Below are positions 26,473-36,054 of a DNA stretch of 64,000 bases, in pieces. How positions within the stretch are numbered: the first letter of the stretch is position 1; every line of letters begins with the position of its first letter. Source of the DNA: Gammaproteobacteria bacterium (GTDB lineage Bacteria; Pseudomonadota; Gammaproteobacteria; SZUA-152); assembly GCA_021647705.1 (NCBI GenBank), contig JAKIUF010000013.1, positions 22,763-86,762 of the forward strand. Direction: 5' to 3'. The notes beneath the pieces were generated by a model. That model was not told where the DNA came from, made no database searches, and saw nothing but the letters and a program-made list of their open reading frames with translations. The position numbers and the translations under genes were made by a program.

Positions 26473-26501
26473 AAAGGCTCTGTTGATACAGAGCCTTTTT
26501 T
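26473..26501 (+). terminator. Rho-independent terminator after clpB
   Basis: Stem AAAGGCTCTGT/ACAGAGCCTTT (11 bp) with a TGAT loop, followed by a T run. 50 bp after the clpB stop. Confidence 0.88.
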
Positions 26502-26517
26502 ATTGTGAATCAACAAT

Positions 26518-26580
26518 ATGAATTAAGGGTTAAATCACCCTGTTTTTATGTGTCTGCTGGGTGGGGCTGAATAATGAAAA
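26518..26580 (+). repeat. Family B dispersed repeat, copy 3
   Basis: ATGAATTAAGGGTTAAATCA, CCCTGTTTTTATG, GTCTGCTGGGTGGGGCTGAA and TAATGAAAA. It has the same order as 11215-11280 and, like it, runs into a family A hairpin at the same point. Confidence 0.6.
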
Positions 26581-26582
26581 TC

Positions 26583-26697
26583 CAACGCAAAGGCGCGAAG
26601 ACGCAGAGCGCGCAAAGGGTTATGAGGATAATAAGCGCAAGAGATAAAAACCTAAAATTTTGTGCGGGTTCTACGCTCCCCGTGTCTTCGCGTTAGG
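26583..26697. repeat. Family A inverted-repeat element, copy 3
   Basis: Left arm CAACGCAAAGGCGCGAAGAC with GCAGAGCGCGCAAAGG; right arm TCTACGCTCCCCGTGTCTTC with GCGTTAGG. The right arm is partly eroded. ATGA flanks both sides (TAATGA before, TTATGA after), as in copy 2. Confidence 0.65.
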
Positions 26698-26703
26698 CTT
26701 TAT

Positions 26704-26752
26704 GATCTGTGATCTGTGATCTGTGATCTGTGATCTGTGATCTGTGATTTGT
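26704..26752. repeat. Heptanucleotide tandem repeat (GATCTGT)7
   Basis: Six perfect GATCTGT units followed by GATTTGT, 49 bp in all. It sits where the family B tail (CTGTGATTCGTGG in copy 1) is expected, so it arose by expansion of TGATCTGTGAT in that tail. Confidence 0.9.
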
Positions 26753-26825
26753 GGTCGAGAAACAGTACCTGTTTGGAGTCATAGAGGATATTTATGGCCT
26801 TTATATTTACATGGATATTGTTGCG

Positions 26826-26840
26826 GGTTATAGTATAACC
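26826..26840. promoter_or_regulatory. Palindrome upstream of a small membrane-peptide gene
   Basis: GGTTATA-G-TATAACC, perfect 7-bp arms, 90 bp before the start at 26930. It overlaps a TATAGTAT-like -10 region, so it could be an operator. Low support. Confidence 0.3.
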
Positions 26841-26929
26841 GTAAAAATAATAAGGGATTGTTGAGTGTTTTAGTCAAATATCAACAGTTTCTTAGCGTGA
26901 ATTAATTACAGCAACAGGAGAATATCATC

Positions 26930-27019
26930 ATGTCATTTGCCGCAGGTTTGACCATTGTAGGAATTGTTGGAGGAATCATTTTATTGGTGACACTGAAGGA
27001 TGTGATGAGTGAGTCCTAG
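26930..27019 (+). CDS. 29-residue single-pass membrane peptide
   Basis: ATG at 26930 with a good Shine-Dalgarno (AGGAGA, 7-nt spacing) and stop TAG at 27017. The peptide is MSFAAGLTIVGIVGGIILLV followed by TLKDVMSES: one hydrophobic helix with Gly/Ile motifs and a short charged tail. A strong terminator 22 bp downstream supports a separate transcript. It does not match the small membrane proteins I know (CydX, AcrZ, YnhF). It lies after clpB but beyond clpB's terminator, so any link to heat shock is a guess. Confidence 0.6.
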   Translation: MSFAAGLTIVGIVGGIILLVTLKDVMSES

Positions 27020-27041
27020 ACTGGTTTTTTCGCATTAGTCC

Positions 27042-27082
27042 CCCGCCTGGATCGGTAACATACCGGACAGGCGGGTTTTTTT
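27042..27082 (+). terminator. Strong rho-independent terminator
   Basis: CCCGCCTG/CAGGCGGG outer stem with an inner CGGTA/TACCG stem, then T7 (27076-27082). It closes the small membrane-peptide transcript. Confidence 0.9.
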
Positions 27083-27096
27083 ATGGCAGGGGTAAT

Positions 27097-27462
27097 TCAG
27101 CGTGCAGGGAAGCGGATAATCATACTCTTGCTTGTCGCTGTGGGCTTTTTAGTGCTGATGGATTGCCCTGTAGATAGCCCGACCAGCTCACGCTGATGAT
27201 CACCCAGCAGATGCAGGGAATCCCACATCATATTGGAAATGGCGAGACATGAGGCCATGGGCGTACGGGCCAGTTGGCGTGTCTGGTCAATTTGCCATTG
27301 CAGCCCCCGCAATCGCGTTTGTTTTTCGGCTGGGACGCTGGTCAGGAATGACTCGATGTATTCTGCGCGTCTGGCCTCGAAGGTGGCCGGATCGGTTTTG
27401 GCCAATGCCAGCATTTCATCAAAATCCACATGGAGTTTGCATTGTTTCTGTGTGTTACCCAT
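27097..27462 (-). CDS. DUF3135 domain protein
   Basis: 121 residues, cytoplasmic and mostly helical. The conserved block is FDEMLALAKTDPATFEARRA, then RLRGLQWQIDQTRQLARTPM and ASCLAISNMMWDSL, characteristic of DUF3135, a small gammaproteobacterial family without assigned function. The C-terminal 30 residues are Ser/Thr/Lys-rich and probably flexible. CTGGAGAGAGTT precedes the ATG. It stands alone, convergent with the small membrane-peptide gene. Confidence 0.8.
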   Translation of the reverse strand: MGNTQKQCKLHVDFDEMLALAKTDPATFEARRAEYIESFLTSVPAEKQTRLRGLQWQIDQTRQLARTPMASCLAISNMMWDSLHLLGDHQRELVGLSTGQSISTKKPTATSKSMIIRFPAR

Positions 27463-27786
27463 AACTCTCTCCAGCTACTGCGGTACCCGTGTTTGCACAA
27501 GGTGGAATATTCCCTCGCTCATGCCTTGTAACGTGTACCTTTACAACGAGCCTCTCAGCATTTGAGCCGAGGTAGAACTCAAAAAAAGTATTATCAACAA
27601 TCCATTATTATTTTTGTTGGACGGGGTTCATTTTCCGGGTTTCACTTTGTTATGTCAAAATATGCTTATAATATTTAGGGATAAGGCAGGAGGAGTGAGC
27701 AGGTAACTCACTGTTTTTAGGATGAAATTATTTTTCAGGTTGCCGCGAAGACGGTTTTTTCATCTCAAACCCGCCCTAGACGGGAG
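27463..27786. other. Intergenic region without a supported gene
   Basis: It separates two minus-strand genes. It contains a TATAAT-like box on the plus strand at 27667-27672, AGGAGGAG near 27689 and a short 22-codon frame from 27722, but no well-spaced -35 box and no clear terminator. I see nothing firm in it. Confidence 0.4.
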
Positions 27787-29277
27787 CTAGTTTGGGCTTG
27801 CTGCCACTTTGTGTTGTTTGACCTTATTTAAAAAGCTGGCAAAAAATGCGGCAAAAATGCCAAACATTAAGCCGAGCAGCAAAGATAAGATAATAATAAG
27901 ATTTTTGCCGGGACCCGTGGGTTGTAGTGATTGCATGGGGGGCGCAATGGTGCGGGTGGCTTTCAGATTATTCAGTTGTGCCTCAATTTGGGTAATGGTT
28001 TGTTGTTGACGTTCAACAGAGCGCCGGGAATCAGCCAAAAGCTTAGCGAGTTTTTCTTCAAGTTTACCAATTTCGGGTTGGTGGCGCTGTAAAGCACGTT
28101 GATTGCCAATGTCCAGGCGGCTGAGTTCGCTATTGGTTTTGTCAATGATTTTGCCTTGTACACTTTGGCTGCGCAGATTGGCTGCTATTTTTTCTTCCAG
28201 TTCCAGCCGCAGGTTTTGTTGGTTGATAAACAGACGCTCCTGCAAGGCAGCGAGTCGTGTACGATTCTGCTGGATGCCATTATCAATAAGCAGCATAGCC
28301 ATGGCAGCTGATTCACTTTGCAGGTTGCCAATGGCCTGTTTACGTTGTGCAAGGGAGGAATCGATTTGTGATTCAAGATCGCTGATTTGCTGCTTTAACA
28401 GGGTATCGATTTCATCCAGGCGTTGATAACGTGCTTTGACCAGTTTGGCCTGGTCTTTTAAATCGGTTAATTGCTTTTCCTCACGAGCCAGCTTGCTTTC
28501 CAATTGTTGCCGTGGCACCGCCAGCACGCGGGGGTCGCGCAATTCATCCCGTTTAATGCGTGCGTTATTGAGTTGGCTTTCCAGCTGTTTTTGTTGTGTG
28601 GCCAGGGTGCTGGGATCGGTAATTTCATCCAATGTTATTTTGGCCAAAGCCAGCCCATTATTCAGGCGTGCTTGGTAAACATTCATCTCTCGTTGGTGGT
28701 CCTGCAATAAATATTTCGTTACAGCTTGTAATTGTTGCAGGTAATTGGCTCCGTCTTCTTCGCTACCCTTGGCTTCCAACACTACCAGCTGACTGTCTTT
28801 GGGGATACGCGCGGTAATTTTGTAGGAGGTGTTGTTGTCAGGATGAGCCTTGCTGAATTGTTGCTGTGCTAACGGAATATAGCTTTCCTGTATTTTTGCC
28901 AGCACTGTTTCAGGAGGGTCGATTAGTTGCGGTACTGTGCCGGAGGCAGTTTGAGTCAACGTGCTGCCAATTTCTATCGTGCTCGTGTAATTGTATTTTT
29001 GCGGTAATAGGAAGGCGACGAGTAAACCAGCGATGAGCGCCAGAATTGCCGACGTAAAAATGAGGGTGCGATATTTGACAAGTTCCATCCACAGATCAAT
29101 GAGGTTGATGCTGTCTTCTTCGTACCATTGCTGTTGCTCAGTTATAGTGGATGGGCTGGTGGGAGAAAGCGTATGTATCTTGCCGGCAGGCTCGTTCATC
29201 AAAGCATTCTCCATGTGCTGGTCGGCATCAGTGCCATCTTGTTTCGGTTTAACGACATGATCCTGGGGTAAACTCAT
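27787..29277 (-). CDS. Wzz-type polysaccharide co-polymerase-like protein with a long coiled coil
   Basis: 496 residues: a polar N-terminal tail (about 1-60), a Wzz domain beginning INLIDLWMELVKYRTLIFTS with the first membrane helix (about 72-92), then a periplasmic part with about 280 residues of predicted coiled coil (LESQLNNARIKRDELRDPRV and similar). A second membrane helix lies near the C-terminus (about 460-485), preceded by the proline-rich segment typical of Wzz (APPMQSLQPTGPGK). Such proteins set polysaccharide chain length in the inner membrane. No glycosyltransferase, polymerase or export gene is nearby, and the helical region is longer than in O-antigen Wzz, so its partner is unknown. 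Confidence 0.85.
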   Translation of the reverse strand: MSLPQDHVVKPKQDGTDADQHMENALMNEPAGKIHTLSPTSPSTITEQQQWYEEDSINLIDLWMELVKYRTLIFTSAILALIAGLLVAFLLPQKYNYTSTIEIGSTLTQTASGTVPQLIDPPETVLAKIQESYIPLAQQQFSKAHPDNNTSYKITARIPKDSQLVVLEAKGSEEDGANYLQQLQAVTKYLLQDHQREMNVYQARLNNGLALAKITLDEITDPSTLATQQKQLESQLNNARIKRDELRDPRVLAVPRQQLESKLAREEKQLTDLKDQAKLVKARYQRLDEIDTLLKQQISDLESQIDSSLAQRKQAIGNLQSESAAMAMLLIDNGIQQNRTRLAALQERLFINQQNLRLELEEKIAANLRSQSVQGKIIDKTNSELSRLDIGNQRALQRHQPEIGKLEEKLAKLLADSRRSVERQQQTITQIEAQLNNLKATRTIAPPMQSLQPTGPGKNLIIILSLLLGLMFGIFAAFFASFLNKVKQHKVAASPN

Positions 29278-29412
29278 CCTGAAACGGCACCTGTTTTTGC
29301 GTTTATTACGTCTTTTCGGGGCACCCGGTGACGACCGGTAGCGACCACTCTAATTTCCATTACAACTGATGCAACAATACTAGTCAAAGTTTAAAACTTT
29401 TGCAGCTTATTG

Positions 29413-32289
29413 TTATTGCGTACCCGTTGCCTTGAGTGCGGTGGATTCCAGGACAGATTTCAGGAAATAACCCGTATGGGAATTTTCTGTTGCAGCAATT
29501 TTCTCCGGTGAACCACAGGCGACAATTGTACCACCACCTTCTCCACCCTCCGGTCCCAGGTCAATAACCCAGTCAGCCGTTTTAATCACGTCCAGATTGT
29601 GCTCGATCACCACAATGGTATTGCCATGGTCACGTAAGCGATGCAACACACCGAGCAATTGCTCGATGTCATAAAAATGTAAGCCAGTAGTAGGTTCATC
29701 AAGAATGTACAGCGTGTTGCCAGTATCGCGCTTGGACAATTCGCGTGCCAGTTTGACACGCTGTGCTTCACCACCGGACAGTGTGGTCGCTGCCTGACCT
29801 AACTTGATGTAACTGAGACCGACATCCATCAAGGTTTGCAACTTACGCGCTACCGAGGGAATGGCATCAAAAAAAGTACGCGAGTCTTCTACTGTTTGCT
29901 CTAACACTTCATAGATATTCAGTCCCTTGTATTTAATTTCCAGCGTTTCGCGATTGTAACGTTTGCCTTTGCAGATATCGCAGGGCACGTAGATATCCGG
30001 TAGAAAATGCATTTCCACTTTGATAACCCCATCACCGCGACAAGCTTCACAACGGCCACCTTTGACGTTAAAGCTGAAACGGCCCGGTGTGTAACCGCGC
30101 GTACGTGCTTCCTGGGTGCCGGCAAATAATTCACGAATGGGGGTGAACAGACCTGCATAGGTGGCAGGGTTTGAGCGCGGGGTGCGACCGATAGGGCTTT
30201 GATTAATGTCCACGACTTTGTCGAATTGATCAAGCCCTTCTATTTTTTCCATCGGCGCAGGTGCTTCCGGGTTGTTGTTGATTTGCTGTGCGGCAAAACG
30301 GAACAGAGTGTCATTAATAAGTGTGGATTTACCAGAGCCTGACACACCGGTCACTGCCGTCATCAGTCCAGCAGGGATATCCACATTCACATTTTTCAGA
30401 TTATTACCCGACGCACCGAAAATGCGGATTTGTCGTGTTGCATCCGGCAGGGTGCGTTGTTCAGGAATCGCGATGGCTTTGCGTCCGGACAGGTAGGCAC
30501 CGGTCAGCGAATTTTCATTATCCATGACTTCCTGTGGCGTGCCTTGCGCAACAATTTCCCCGCCATGCACACCGGCACCGGGGCCGATATCCAGCACATG
30601 GTCTGCACTGGTAATGGCATCTTCATCATGCTCGACGACGATGACGGTATTGCCCATATCACGCAGATAAGTGAGTGTGTTGAGCAGTCGCTGGTTATCG
30701 CGCTGATGCAAGCCGATGGAGGGCTCGTCCAGGACGTACATCACGCCCACCAGGCCAGCACCTATCTGGCTGGCCAGACGGATGCGTTGCGCTTCACCGC
30801 CAGACAAAGTGTCGGCACTACGGTCCAACGAAAGATAATCAAGGCCGACGTTGACCAGAAAATCCAGCCGCTGGCCAATTTCCTTGACAATTTTTTCGGC
30901 AATTTGCCCTCGGTGGCCCTCTAATTTCAGTTGAGCAAAAAAGGTCTGTGCCCGACCGACAGGCAGTGCGGTTAATTCAGGTAATGTCGATTGTGCGACG
31001 AATACATGACGTGGGCCTTTGGCCAATCGCGTACCGCCACAATCAGGGCAGGAGCGGGTATTGAGATATTTTGCCAGTTCTTCACGCACCACATTGGAAT
31101 CGGTTTCGTGATAACGGCGATCCATGTTGGGCAGAATGCCCTCGAAAGCATGGGTACGACTGGTGAATGTGCCGTTATTGTTATGCCTGTCCTTGTAATA
31201 ACGGAATTCGATTTCTTCTGTGCCACTGCCATTGAGGATGGTGTGCTGAATATTTTCCGGCAGTTCATGGAACGGTGTGTCCAACGCAAAGTGATAGTGC
31301 TCCGCCAGCGAACTGATCATCTGAAAGTAATAGGCATTACGTTTATCCCAGCCACGTATAGCGCCAGCAGGCAGAGACAGTTCGGGATGGCGAACCACAC
31401 GTTCGGCATCAAAAAACTGTTTTATACCCAGGCCATCACAACCGCCACAGGCCCCCGCCGGGTTGTTGAAGGAAAACATGCGAGGTTCCAGCTCTGGCAG
31501 GGAGTAGCCACATTGCGGGCAGGCGAACTGGGCGGAAAATAATAACTCCTGTTCTCCGTCTGCTGTCTGTGTATCATCCATCAGCATCACCGACGCAATG
31601 CCCTCGGTAAGCGCCAGTGCCGTTTCAAAGGAATCGGCCAGCCGTGATTGTTGATCGTCACGGACTTTAAGCCGGTCCACAACCACTTCGATACTGTGTT
31701 TCTTGCGCAGATCCAACTCTGGTACACCGTCCAACTCAAACAGCTCATCATTAACGCGCACACGCACAAAACCCTGGGCGCGCAAATCTTTAAATACGCT
31801 GAGATGTTCACCCTTGCGGTTGCGCACCACAGGTGCCAGCAACATGATTTTTGTGCCTTCCGGCAGGGCCAGCACCTGGTCCACCATTTGGCTGATGGTT
31901 TGCATTTCCAGGCTGGCATCGTGTTCGGGGCAGCGCGGTTCACCAGCGCGCGCGAACAACAGCCGCAGGTAATCATAAATTTCGGTGATGGTGCCCACGG
32001 TGGAGCGAGGATTATGTGATGTGGATTTTTGCTCGATGGAAATAGCCGGAGACAATCCTTCAATATGATCTATGTCGGGCTTTTCCATTATCGACAGGAA
32101 TTGACGCGCGTAGGCGGAAAGCGACTCCACATAACGACGCTGGCCCTCGGCATAAATGGTATCAAAGGCCAGAGAGGATTTGCCTGAGCCGGATAACCCT
32201 GTAATCACAATGAGTTTATCCCGTGGTAATTCCACGTTGATATTTTTGAGGTTGTGGGTGCGGGCACCCTGAATACGTATTAAATCCAT
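29413..32289 (-). CDS. uvrA: Excinuclease ABC subunit A
   Basis: ATPase that recognises DNA damage and loads UvrB in nucleotide excision repair. 958 residues from ATG 32289 ([20 protein letters not shown]); the frame is open 39 codons further but the added part does not resemble UvrA. There are two ABC modules: Walker [10 protein letters not shown] near 32-40 and GVSGSGKST near 660, and signatures LSGGEAQR twice. Zinc-binding modules include [14 protein letters not shown] followed by CGGCDG, and CEACRGDG with CDICKGKR. It diverges from the MFS gene, with ssb beyond it. Confidence 0.98.
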   Translation of the reverse strand: MDLIRIQGARTHNLKNINVELPRDKLIVITGLSGSGKSSLAFDTIYAEGQRRYVESLSAYARQFLSIMEKPDIDHIEGLSPAISIEQKSTSHNPRSTVGTITEIYDYLRLLFARAGEPRCPEHDASLEMQTISQMVDQVLALPEGTKIMLLAPVVRNRKGEHLSVFKDLRAQGFVRVRVNDELFELDGVPELDLRKKHSIEVVVDRLKVRDDQQSRLADSFETALALTEGIASVMLMDDTQTADGEQELLFSAQFACPQCGYSLPELEPRMFSFNNPAGACGGCDGLGIKQFFDAERVVRHPELSLPAGAIRGWDKRNAYYFQMISSLAEHYHFALDTPFHELPENIQHTILNGSGTEEIEFRYYKDRHNNNGTFTSRTHAFEGILPNMDRRYHETDSNVVREELAKYLNTRSCPDCGGTRLAKGPRHVFVAQSTLPELTALPVGRAQTFFAQLKLEGHRGQIAEKIVKEIGQRLDFLVNVGLDYLSLDRSADTLSGGEAQRIRLASQIGAGLVGVMYVLDEPSIGLHQRDNQRLLNTLTYLRDMGNTVIVVEHDEDAITSADHVLDIGPGAGVHGGEIVAQGTPQEVMDNENSLTGAYLSGRKAIAIPEQRTLPDATRQIRIFGASGNNLKNVNVDIPAGLMTAVTGVSGSGKSTLINDTLFRFAAQQINNNPEAPAPMEKIEGLDQFDKVVDINQSPIGRTPRSNPATYAGLFTPIRELFAGTQEARTRGYTPGRFSFNVKGGRCEACRGDGVIKVEMHFLPDIYVPCDICKGKRYNRETLEIKYKGLNIYEVLEQTVEDSRTFFDAIPSVARKLQTLMDVGLSYIKLGQAATTLSGGEAQRVKLARELSKRDTGNTLYILDEPTTGLHFYDIEQLLGVLHRLRDHGNTIVVIEHNLDVIKTADWVIDLGPEGGEGGGTIVACGSPEKIAATENSHTGYFLKSVLESTALKATGTQ

Positions 32290-32445
32290 GCTGGCGACAT
32301 CTCGTGTTAGCGTTTTTGGGTTGCTTTTGGGCTGATAAAAGGCGCGCGGGTTTTTCCGGCGGAACGCAAACCTGATATCATACGCCGTTCTGTCTGAACG
32401 ACGCAAAAACCAGCAATAATAAATTTAAGTTGAGCAAGTATCGCA

Positions 32446-33888
32446 GTGACGCAATCCTCTACATCCGAAAGCACCCATAAAACGACGACAGACGACGCAA
32501 TGCTTCCCACCGAGCGTCGCGCCGTATTTTCCCTGGCCGGTATTTATGCCCTGAGAATGATGGGCCTGTTTATGATCCTGCCAGTATTTGCGCTGTATGC
32601 GGAAACGCTGGAGGGTTATACGCCCGCGCTTATCGGCCTGGCTATTGGCATTTACGGTCTGACCCAGGCGGCATTGCAGATTCCCTTTGGCATGGCCTCG
32701 GATCACTTTGGCCGTAAACCGGTGATCATTCTCGGCCTAATTATTTTTGCTATCGGCAGCGTAGTAGCGGCCACCGCAGATACCATGAATGGCGTGATTT
32801 TTGGTCGAGCACTGCAAGGTGCGGGAGCTATTGCCGCAGCAGTAATGGCACTGGTAGCGGATCTCACCCGCGAAGAAAAACGCCTCGGAGCCATGGCTAT
32901 TATTGGCATGAGCATTGGCGTAGCCTTTGCCGTGTCGCTGGTGATGGGGCCGTTGTTCAGCAACTGGATTGGCGTGGACGGTATCTTCTGGCTGACCGCC
33001 GTACTGGCGCTGGTGGCTATCGCCGTGCTGCATTTTGTGGTGCCAAATCCGGTGCGCAGCGTATTGCACCGTGACGCGCAGACCGTGCCGGCCCAGCTTA
33101 AAAACGTGATTCGTGATCCCCAACTACTGCGTCTGAATTTTGGCATCATGATCTTGCACATGATGCTGACGGCAACGTTTGTGGTGCTGCCACTGGCGTT
33201 GCGTGATCACGCAGGGCTGGTCGCCGAGCAGCACTGGTATATTTATCTGCCAGTGATGGTCTTTGCCATGCTGTTAATGGTGCCATTTATTATCATCGCT
33301 GAGAAAAAGCGCCGTATGAAAACCGTGTTTACTGCCTCGGTGTTGGTGTTGGGCATAGGTCAGCTGATTTTCATGTTTGGTTACAACTCGATTACCAGTA
33401 TTGTGCTGGGGTTGTTCATCTTTTTCACCGCGTTTAATGTGCTGGAGGCTTCGTTGCCTTCACTGGTGGCGAAAATGGTCTCGCCTGACAACAAAGGCAC
33501 CGCCATGGGAATGTACTCCAGCTCACAGTTTCTGGGTGCCTTTTTTGGCGGTGTGCTGGGTGGCTGGCTGTACGGTGCTATGGGTTTTGAAGCTGTATTT
33601 GGTTTATGTGCCGGTATGGCAGCTGTGTGGTTTTTGGTGGCTGCTACCATGCAAAGCCCACGTTATCTCAGCAGCCATTTGGTGAGGGTGGGACCCATCA
33701 GCGAAGAACGGGCACGACATCTGGTGGGTGAATTCACCCGAGTAACTGGTGTTGCCGAAGCGGTAGTGATTGCCGAGGATGGTGTGGCTTACCTGAAAGT
33801 GGATTTGCATGCTTTGGATCGCGAAGCACTTAAAGCCTTTTCAGCGGATGACGAATTTGTTGACAAGGCAGAGAAGCAAGGCAGTTAA
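32446..33888 (+). CDS. MFS transporter, YajR-like with C-terminal YAM domain
   Basis: 480-residue inner-membrane protein with twelve helices and the MFS motif A (GMASDHFGRKPVI) in the loop between helices 2 and 3. Unlike most MFS exporters it has a cytoplasmic C-terminal ferredoxin-like domain (about 410-470, VGEFTRVTGVAEAVVIAEDG) as in YajR. The substrate is unknown. Start taken as GTG 32446; ATG 32500 (MLPTERRAV) is an alternative, and neither has a good ribosome-binding site. It lies between divergent uvrA and ssb, a common gammaproteobacterial arrangement. Confidence 0.88.
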   Translation: MTQSSTSESTHKTTTDDAMLPTERRAVFSLAGIYALRMMGLFMILPVFALYAETLEGYTPALIGLAIGIYGLTQAALQIPFGMASDHFGRKPVIILGLIIFAIGSVVAATADTMNGVIFGRALQGAGAIAAAVMALVADLTREEKRLGAMAIIGMSIGVAFAVSLVMGPLFSNWIGVDGIFWLTAVLALVAIAVLHFVVPNPVRSVLHRDAQTVPAQLKNVIRDPQLLRLNFGIMILHMMLTATFVVLPLALRDHAGLVAEQHWYIYLPVMVFAMLLMVPFIIIAEKKRRMKTVFTASVLVLGIGQLIFMFGYNSITSIVLGLFIFFTAFNVLEASLPSLVAKMVSPDNKGTAMGMYSSSQFLGAFFGGVLGGWLYGAMGFEAVFGLCAGMAAVWFLVAATMQSPRYLSSHLVRVGPISEERARHLVGEFTRVTGVAEAVVIAEDGVAYLKVDLHALDREALKAFSADDEFVDKAEKQGS

Positions 33889-33931
33889 TTATTTTTTGAA
33901 TTAAAACAGTGTACAAGCAGGAGAAAAGACA

Positions 33932-34420
33932 ATGGCGCGCGGCATAAACAAAGTTATCTTGATTGGTAATCTGGGGCAAGACCCCGAAGTGAAATACATG
34001 CCCAATGGTGGTGCCGTGACCAATGTCACGATAGCCACCAGTGAAAGCTGGAAAGACAAAAGCACGGGTGAACAAAAGGAAAAAACTGAATGGCATCGAG
34101 TGGTGTTTTTTCAGCGTCTGGCAGAAATTGTAGGTGAATATCTGAAAAAAGGCTCTAAGGTTTATATCGAAGGCAAATTGCAAACTCGCAAGTGGCAGGA
34201 TCAAAGTGGTAATGATCGTTATACCACTGAGATTGTTGCCAATGAAATGCAAATGCTGGACAGCCGTGGTGGTGGCGGCAGTGGAGGAGGAGGTGGTGGT
34301 GGAAACTTCAACCAATCTCCTCCCAGTCAGTCCTCGGGCGCTGCTCCGCAGCAACAGCAACCAGCCGCCGCACCGTCTGGTGGTGGCATGGGTGATTTTG
34401 ATGATGATATTCCGTTTTAA
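33932..34420 (+). CDS. ssb: Single-stranded DNA-binding protein
   Basis: 162 residues: an OB-fold DNA-binding domain (about 1-108: [38 protein letters not shown]), a Gly-rich then Gln/Pro-rich linker (about 110-150) and the acidic C-terminal tip DFDDDIPF that recruits repair and replication proteins. The ATG follows AGGAGAAAAGACA. It is separated from the MFS gene by 43 bp and closed by a terminator. Confidence 0.98.
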   Translation: MARGINKVILIGNLGQDPEVKYMPNGGAVTNVTIATSESWKDKSTGEQKEKTEWHRVVFFQRLAEIVGEYLKKGSKVYIEGKLQTRKWQDQSGNDRYTTEIVANEMQMLDSRGGGGSGGGGGGGNFNQSPPSQSSGAAPQQQQPAAAPSGGGMGDFDDDIPF

Positions 34421-34457
34421 ACGTCACCCAGGAGCAATTTTGTAACAACCTATAATC

Positions 34458-34485
34458 AAGCCTCTATTATTAGAGGCTTTTTTAT
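34458..34485 (+). terminator. Rho-independent terminator after ssb
   Basis: Stem AAGCCTCTA/TAGAGGCTT (9 bp), TTAT loop, T-rich tail. 37 bp after the ssb stop. Confidence 0.88.
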
Positions 34486-34540
34486 TTTCAGGGTAGAAAT
34501 ATGTGATTTGTTCACTTCATGGCTGATGTTAAACAGGTCT

Positions 34541-34556
34541 CAAATGTGAATTAAGT
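34541..34556 (+). repeat. Family B fragment
   Basis: CAAATGTGAATTAAGT, matching the left end of family B at 58236-58249. The rest of this copy is not recognisable. A family A hairpin follows at 34593. Confidence 0.45.
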
Positions 34557-34592
34557 ATTAAAAACACCTGTTTTAAAAAACACCGGGTATTT

Positions 34593-34659
34593 AACGCAGA
34601 GGGCGCAAAGTTTTTAGTGTTTTTCTCTGCGTCCTTTGCGTCTCTGTGCCCTCTGCGTT
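34593..34659. repeat. Family A inverted-repeat element, copy 4
   Basis: Left arm AACGCAGAGGGCGCAAAG (34593-34610); right arm CTCTGCGTCCTTTGCGTCTC then TGTGCCCTCTGCGTT (to 34659). It is a compact form in which the left arm is shorter than the right. Confidence 0.75.
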
Positions 34660-34758
34660 TATAGCTCGCCACTTGTCAGTACCACGACAACATAATCTCC
34701 CAATGCGTTGGAGCGATTGTTCGAGAGTTTTTGATATTACGCAGGCTTCGTCATTGTA

Positions 34759-34971
34759 TTATCCACCCTGGTCTTCGATGTTACGCCGCTGTTGCGTAGC
34801 AGCATCCTGAATCATTTTTTCCACTGTTTCGGTTTTTTTAATGGTATCCAGCTTTTCAGTCAAAAAATGATCTTCTTCCGTTATGGTTTTTTCTGGTGAT
34901 GTTTGTTCGGAACAGGCTGTCAGGCCTGCCACAAGAATTGCGAGTAAAACCGTTTGCCATTTGCTGCTCAT
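34759..34971 (-). CDS. Small putative lipoprotein
   Basis: 70 residues. The lipoprotein signal ends LTAC (Cys20); the mature part is charged and helical (EKTITEEDHFLTEKLDTIKK). GGAAAAATC precedes the ATG. It starts 26 bp after the end of motY on the same strand, so it is probably co-transcribed with it. It is much shorter than the flagellar lipoprotein FlgP, and I do not recognise the family. A role in the cell envelope around the motor is possible only by position. Confidence 0.75.
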   Translation of the reverse strand: MSSKWQTVLLAILVAGLTACSEQTSPEKTITEEDHFLTEKLDTIKKTETVEKMIQDAATQQRRNIEDQGG

Positions 34972-34997
34972 GATTTTTCCTTTTATGGAGTGGTATT

Positions 34998-35915
34998 TTA
35001 TTTAACCAGCCTGACCATAGCCCGGCGGTTTTGGGCACGACCTTTATCAGTACGGTTGCTGGCCTTTGGGCTGCGTTCACCCAGAGCTTTCAATTTAAAC
35101 AGTTGTGGTGAAACACCTTTGGCAATAAGGTAATTTTTTACTGCCTGGCTGCGTTGTTGGCTGAGTTTGTCATTGCTGCGACGTCGTCCTATATCATCGG
35201 TATGGCCAGTGATATCAATGTATTTCAATTGTGGGTCGGTTTTGATGTAGCGCACCAATTCATCAAGACGTTTTCGGTTTTTCTTGTTGAGGGTGCTTTT
35301 GCCAAAGGCGAAGTGCAGCAGGCTGTCTTTAAAGTCTGAAAATTTATAAACCGGCAGGTTTGTCAGGCAGGTGATAAATTCATCCAGTACCGGTTTTATA
35401 TTAATGCCGGGAAGGACGACGGTAACCTCGTCACGGGCATCGGCCCAGTCACGATAACTGAAAGTAGGGAACATACCTTTTTGTAATTCAGCCAGCATGC
35501 GGCGTGATAAGTCTTCCTGTAGTTGAAACGGGGTGTTGCCTTTGTGTATGGGTATTTCACCCAAATCCACTACACTTGTCTGATGCTTCCACTCTGGCGG
35601 TAGAGAGCGTAAATGGGCGCGGTCTCTGTTGCGACTGGCCTGACGTTTTGCCGTTAGTTTGAATTCCAGTTTGCGGCCAGCGGTTTGTGTGAAAGTGGCA
35701 GTGCCATAAAGAGGGATGTCATGACTCAGCGTGCAATGTAATTTTTTTGATGAGGTTTGCCAATTCACATTCCCCAGTGGAGCCTGATAGTGCTGCATGC
35801 CCGCCATGGTGACGCCGCTGGTACCGCAAAGCAATATGATTGCCAACACGGCCTGTTGCGCTGTTCGCTGCAACAATGAGTCGTGTATTGGCACGGATAG
35901 TGTATTCAGTAGCAT
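34998..35915 (-). CDS. motY: Sodium-type flagellar motor protein MotY
   Basis: 305 residues: an N-terminal signal sequence, a MotY-specific N-terminal domain (about 40-180: YQAPLGNVNWQTSSKKLHCT, PTFSYRDWADARDEVTVVLP) and a C-terminal OmpA-like peptidoglycan-binding domain (about 185-305: HFAFGKSTLNKKNRKRLDEL, ITGHTDDIGRRRSNDKLSQQ, GRAQNRRAMV). MotY forms the T-ring that holds stator units around Na+-driven polar flagella. ATG 35915 is used; a TTG two codons earlier is possible. It diverges from flgT, whose product forms the adjoining H-ring, which supports both calls. Confidence 0.87.
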   Translation of the reverse strand: MLLNTLSVPIHDSLLQRTAQQAVLAIILLCGTSGVTMAGMQHYQAPLGNVNWQTSSKKLHCTLSHDIPLYGTATFTQTAGRKLEFKLTAKRQASRNRDRAHLRSLPPEWKHQTSVVDLGEIPIHKGNTPFQLQEDLSRRMLAELQKGMFPTFSYRDWADARDEVTVVLPGINIKPVLDEFITCLTNLPVYKFSDFKDSLLHFAFGKSTLNKKNRKRLDELVRYIKTDPQLKYIDITGHTDDIGRRRSNDKLSQQRSQAVKNYLIAKGVSPQLFKLKALGERSPKASNRTDKGRAQNRRAMVRLVK

Positions 35916-36054
35916 GTACAAAATTTCATGGTGAGTCTCTGTCCTTGCTACAGCGGCGTATTAGCGGGATTTCTTTAGTGTTTACAAGGCTCTGCGGCAT
36001 TTTTTCGGGGTATGGTCACGAGGTTTGTGGAGAGACTTAAACCCGTGTAATCAC

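Noticed and set aside
26704..26752. Possible CRISPR array
   Set aside because: Units are only 7 bp without spacers; it is a simple tandem repeat. No CRISPR array was found in the window.
27722..27790. 22-codon frame MKLFFRLPRR... on the plus strand
   Set aside because: Short, with no conserved features and no convincing promoter or terminator; it overlaps the end of the Wzz-like gene.
30430..30924. 164-residue frame antisense to uvrA
   Set aside because: It is the complement of conserved UvrA sequence including an ABC signature; no independent evidence.
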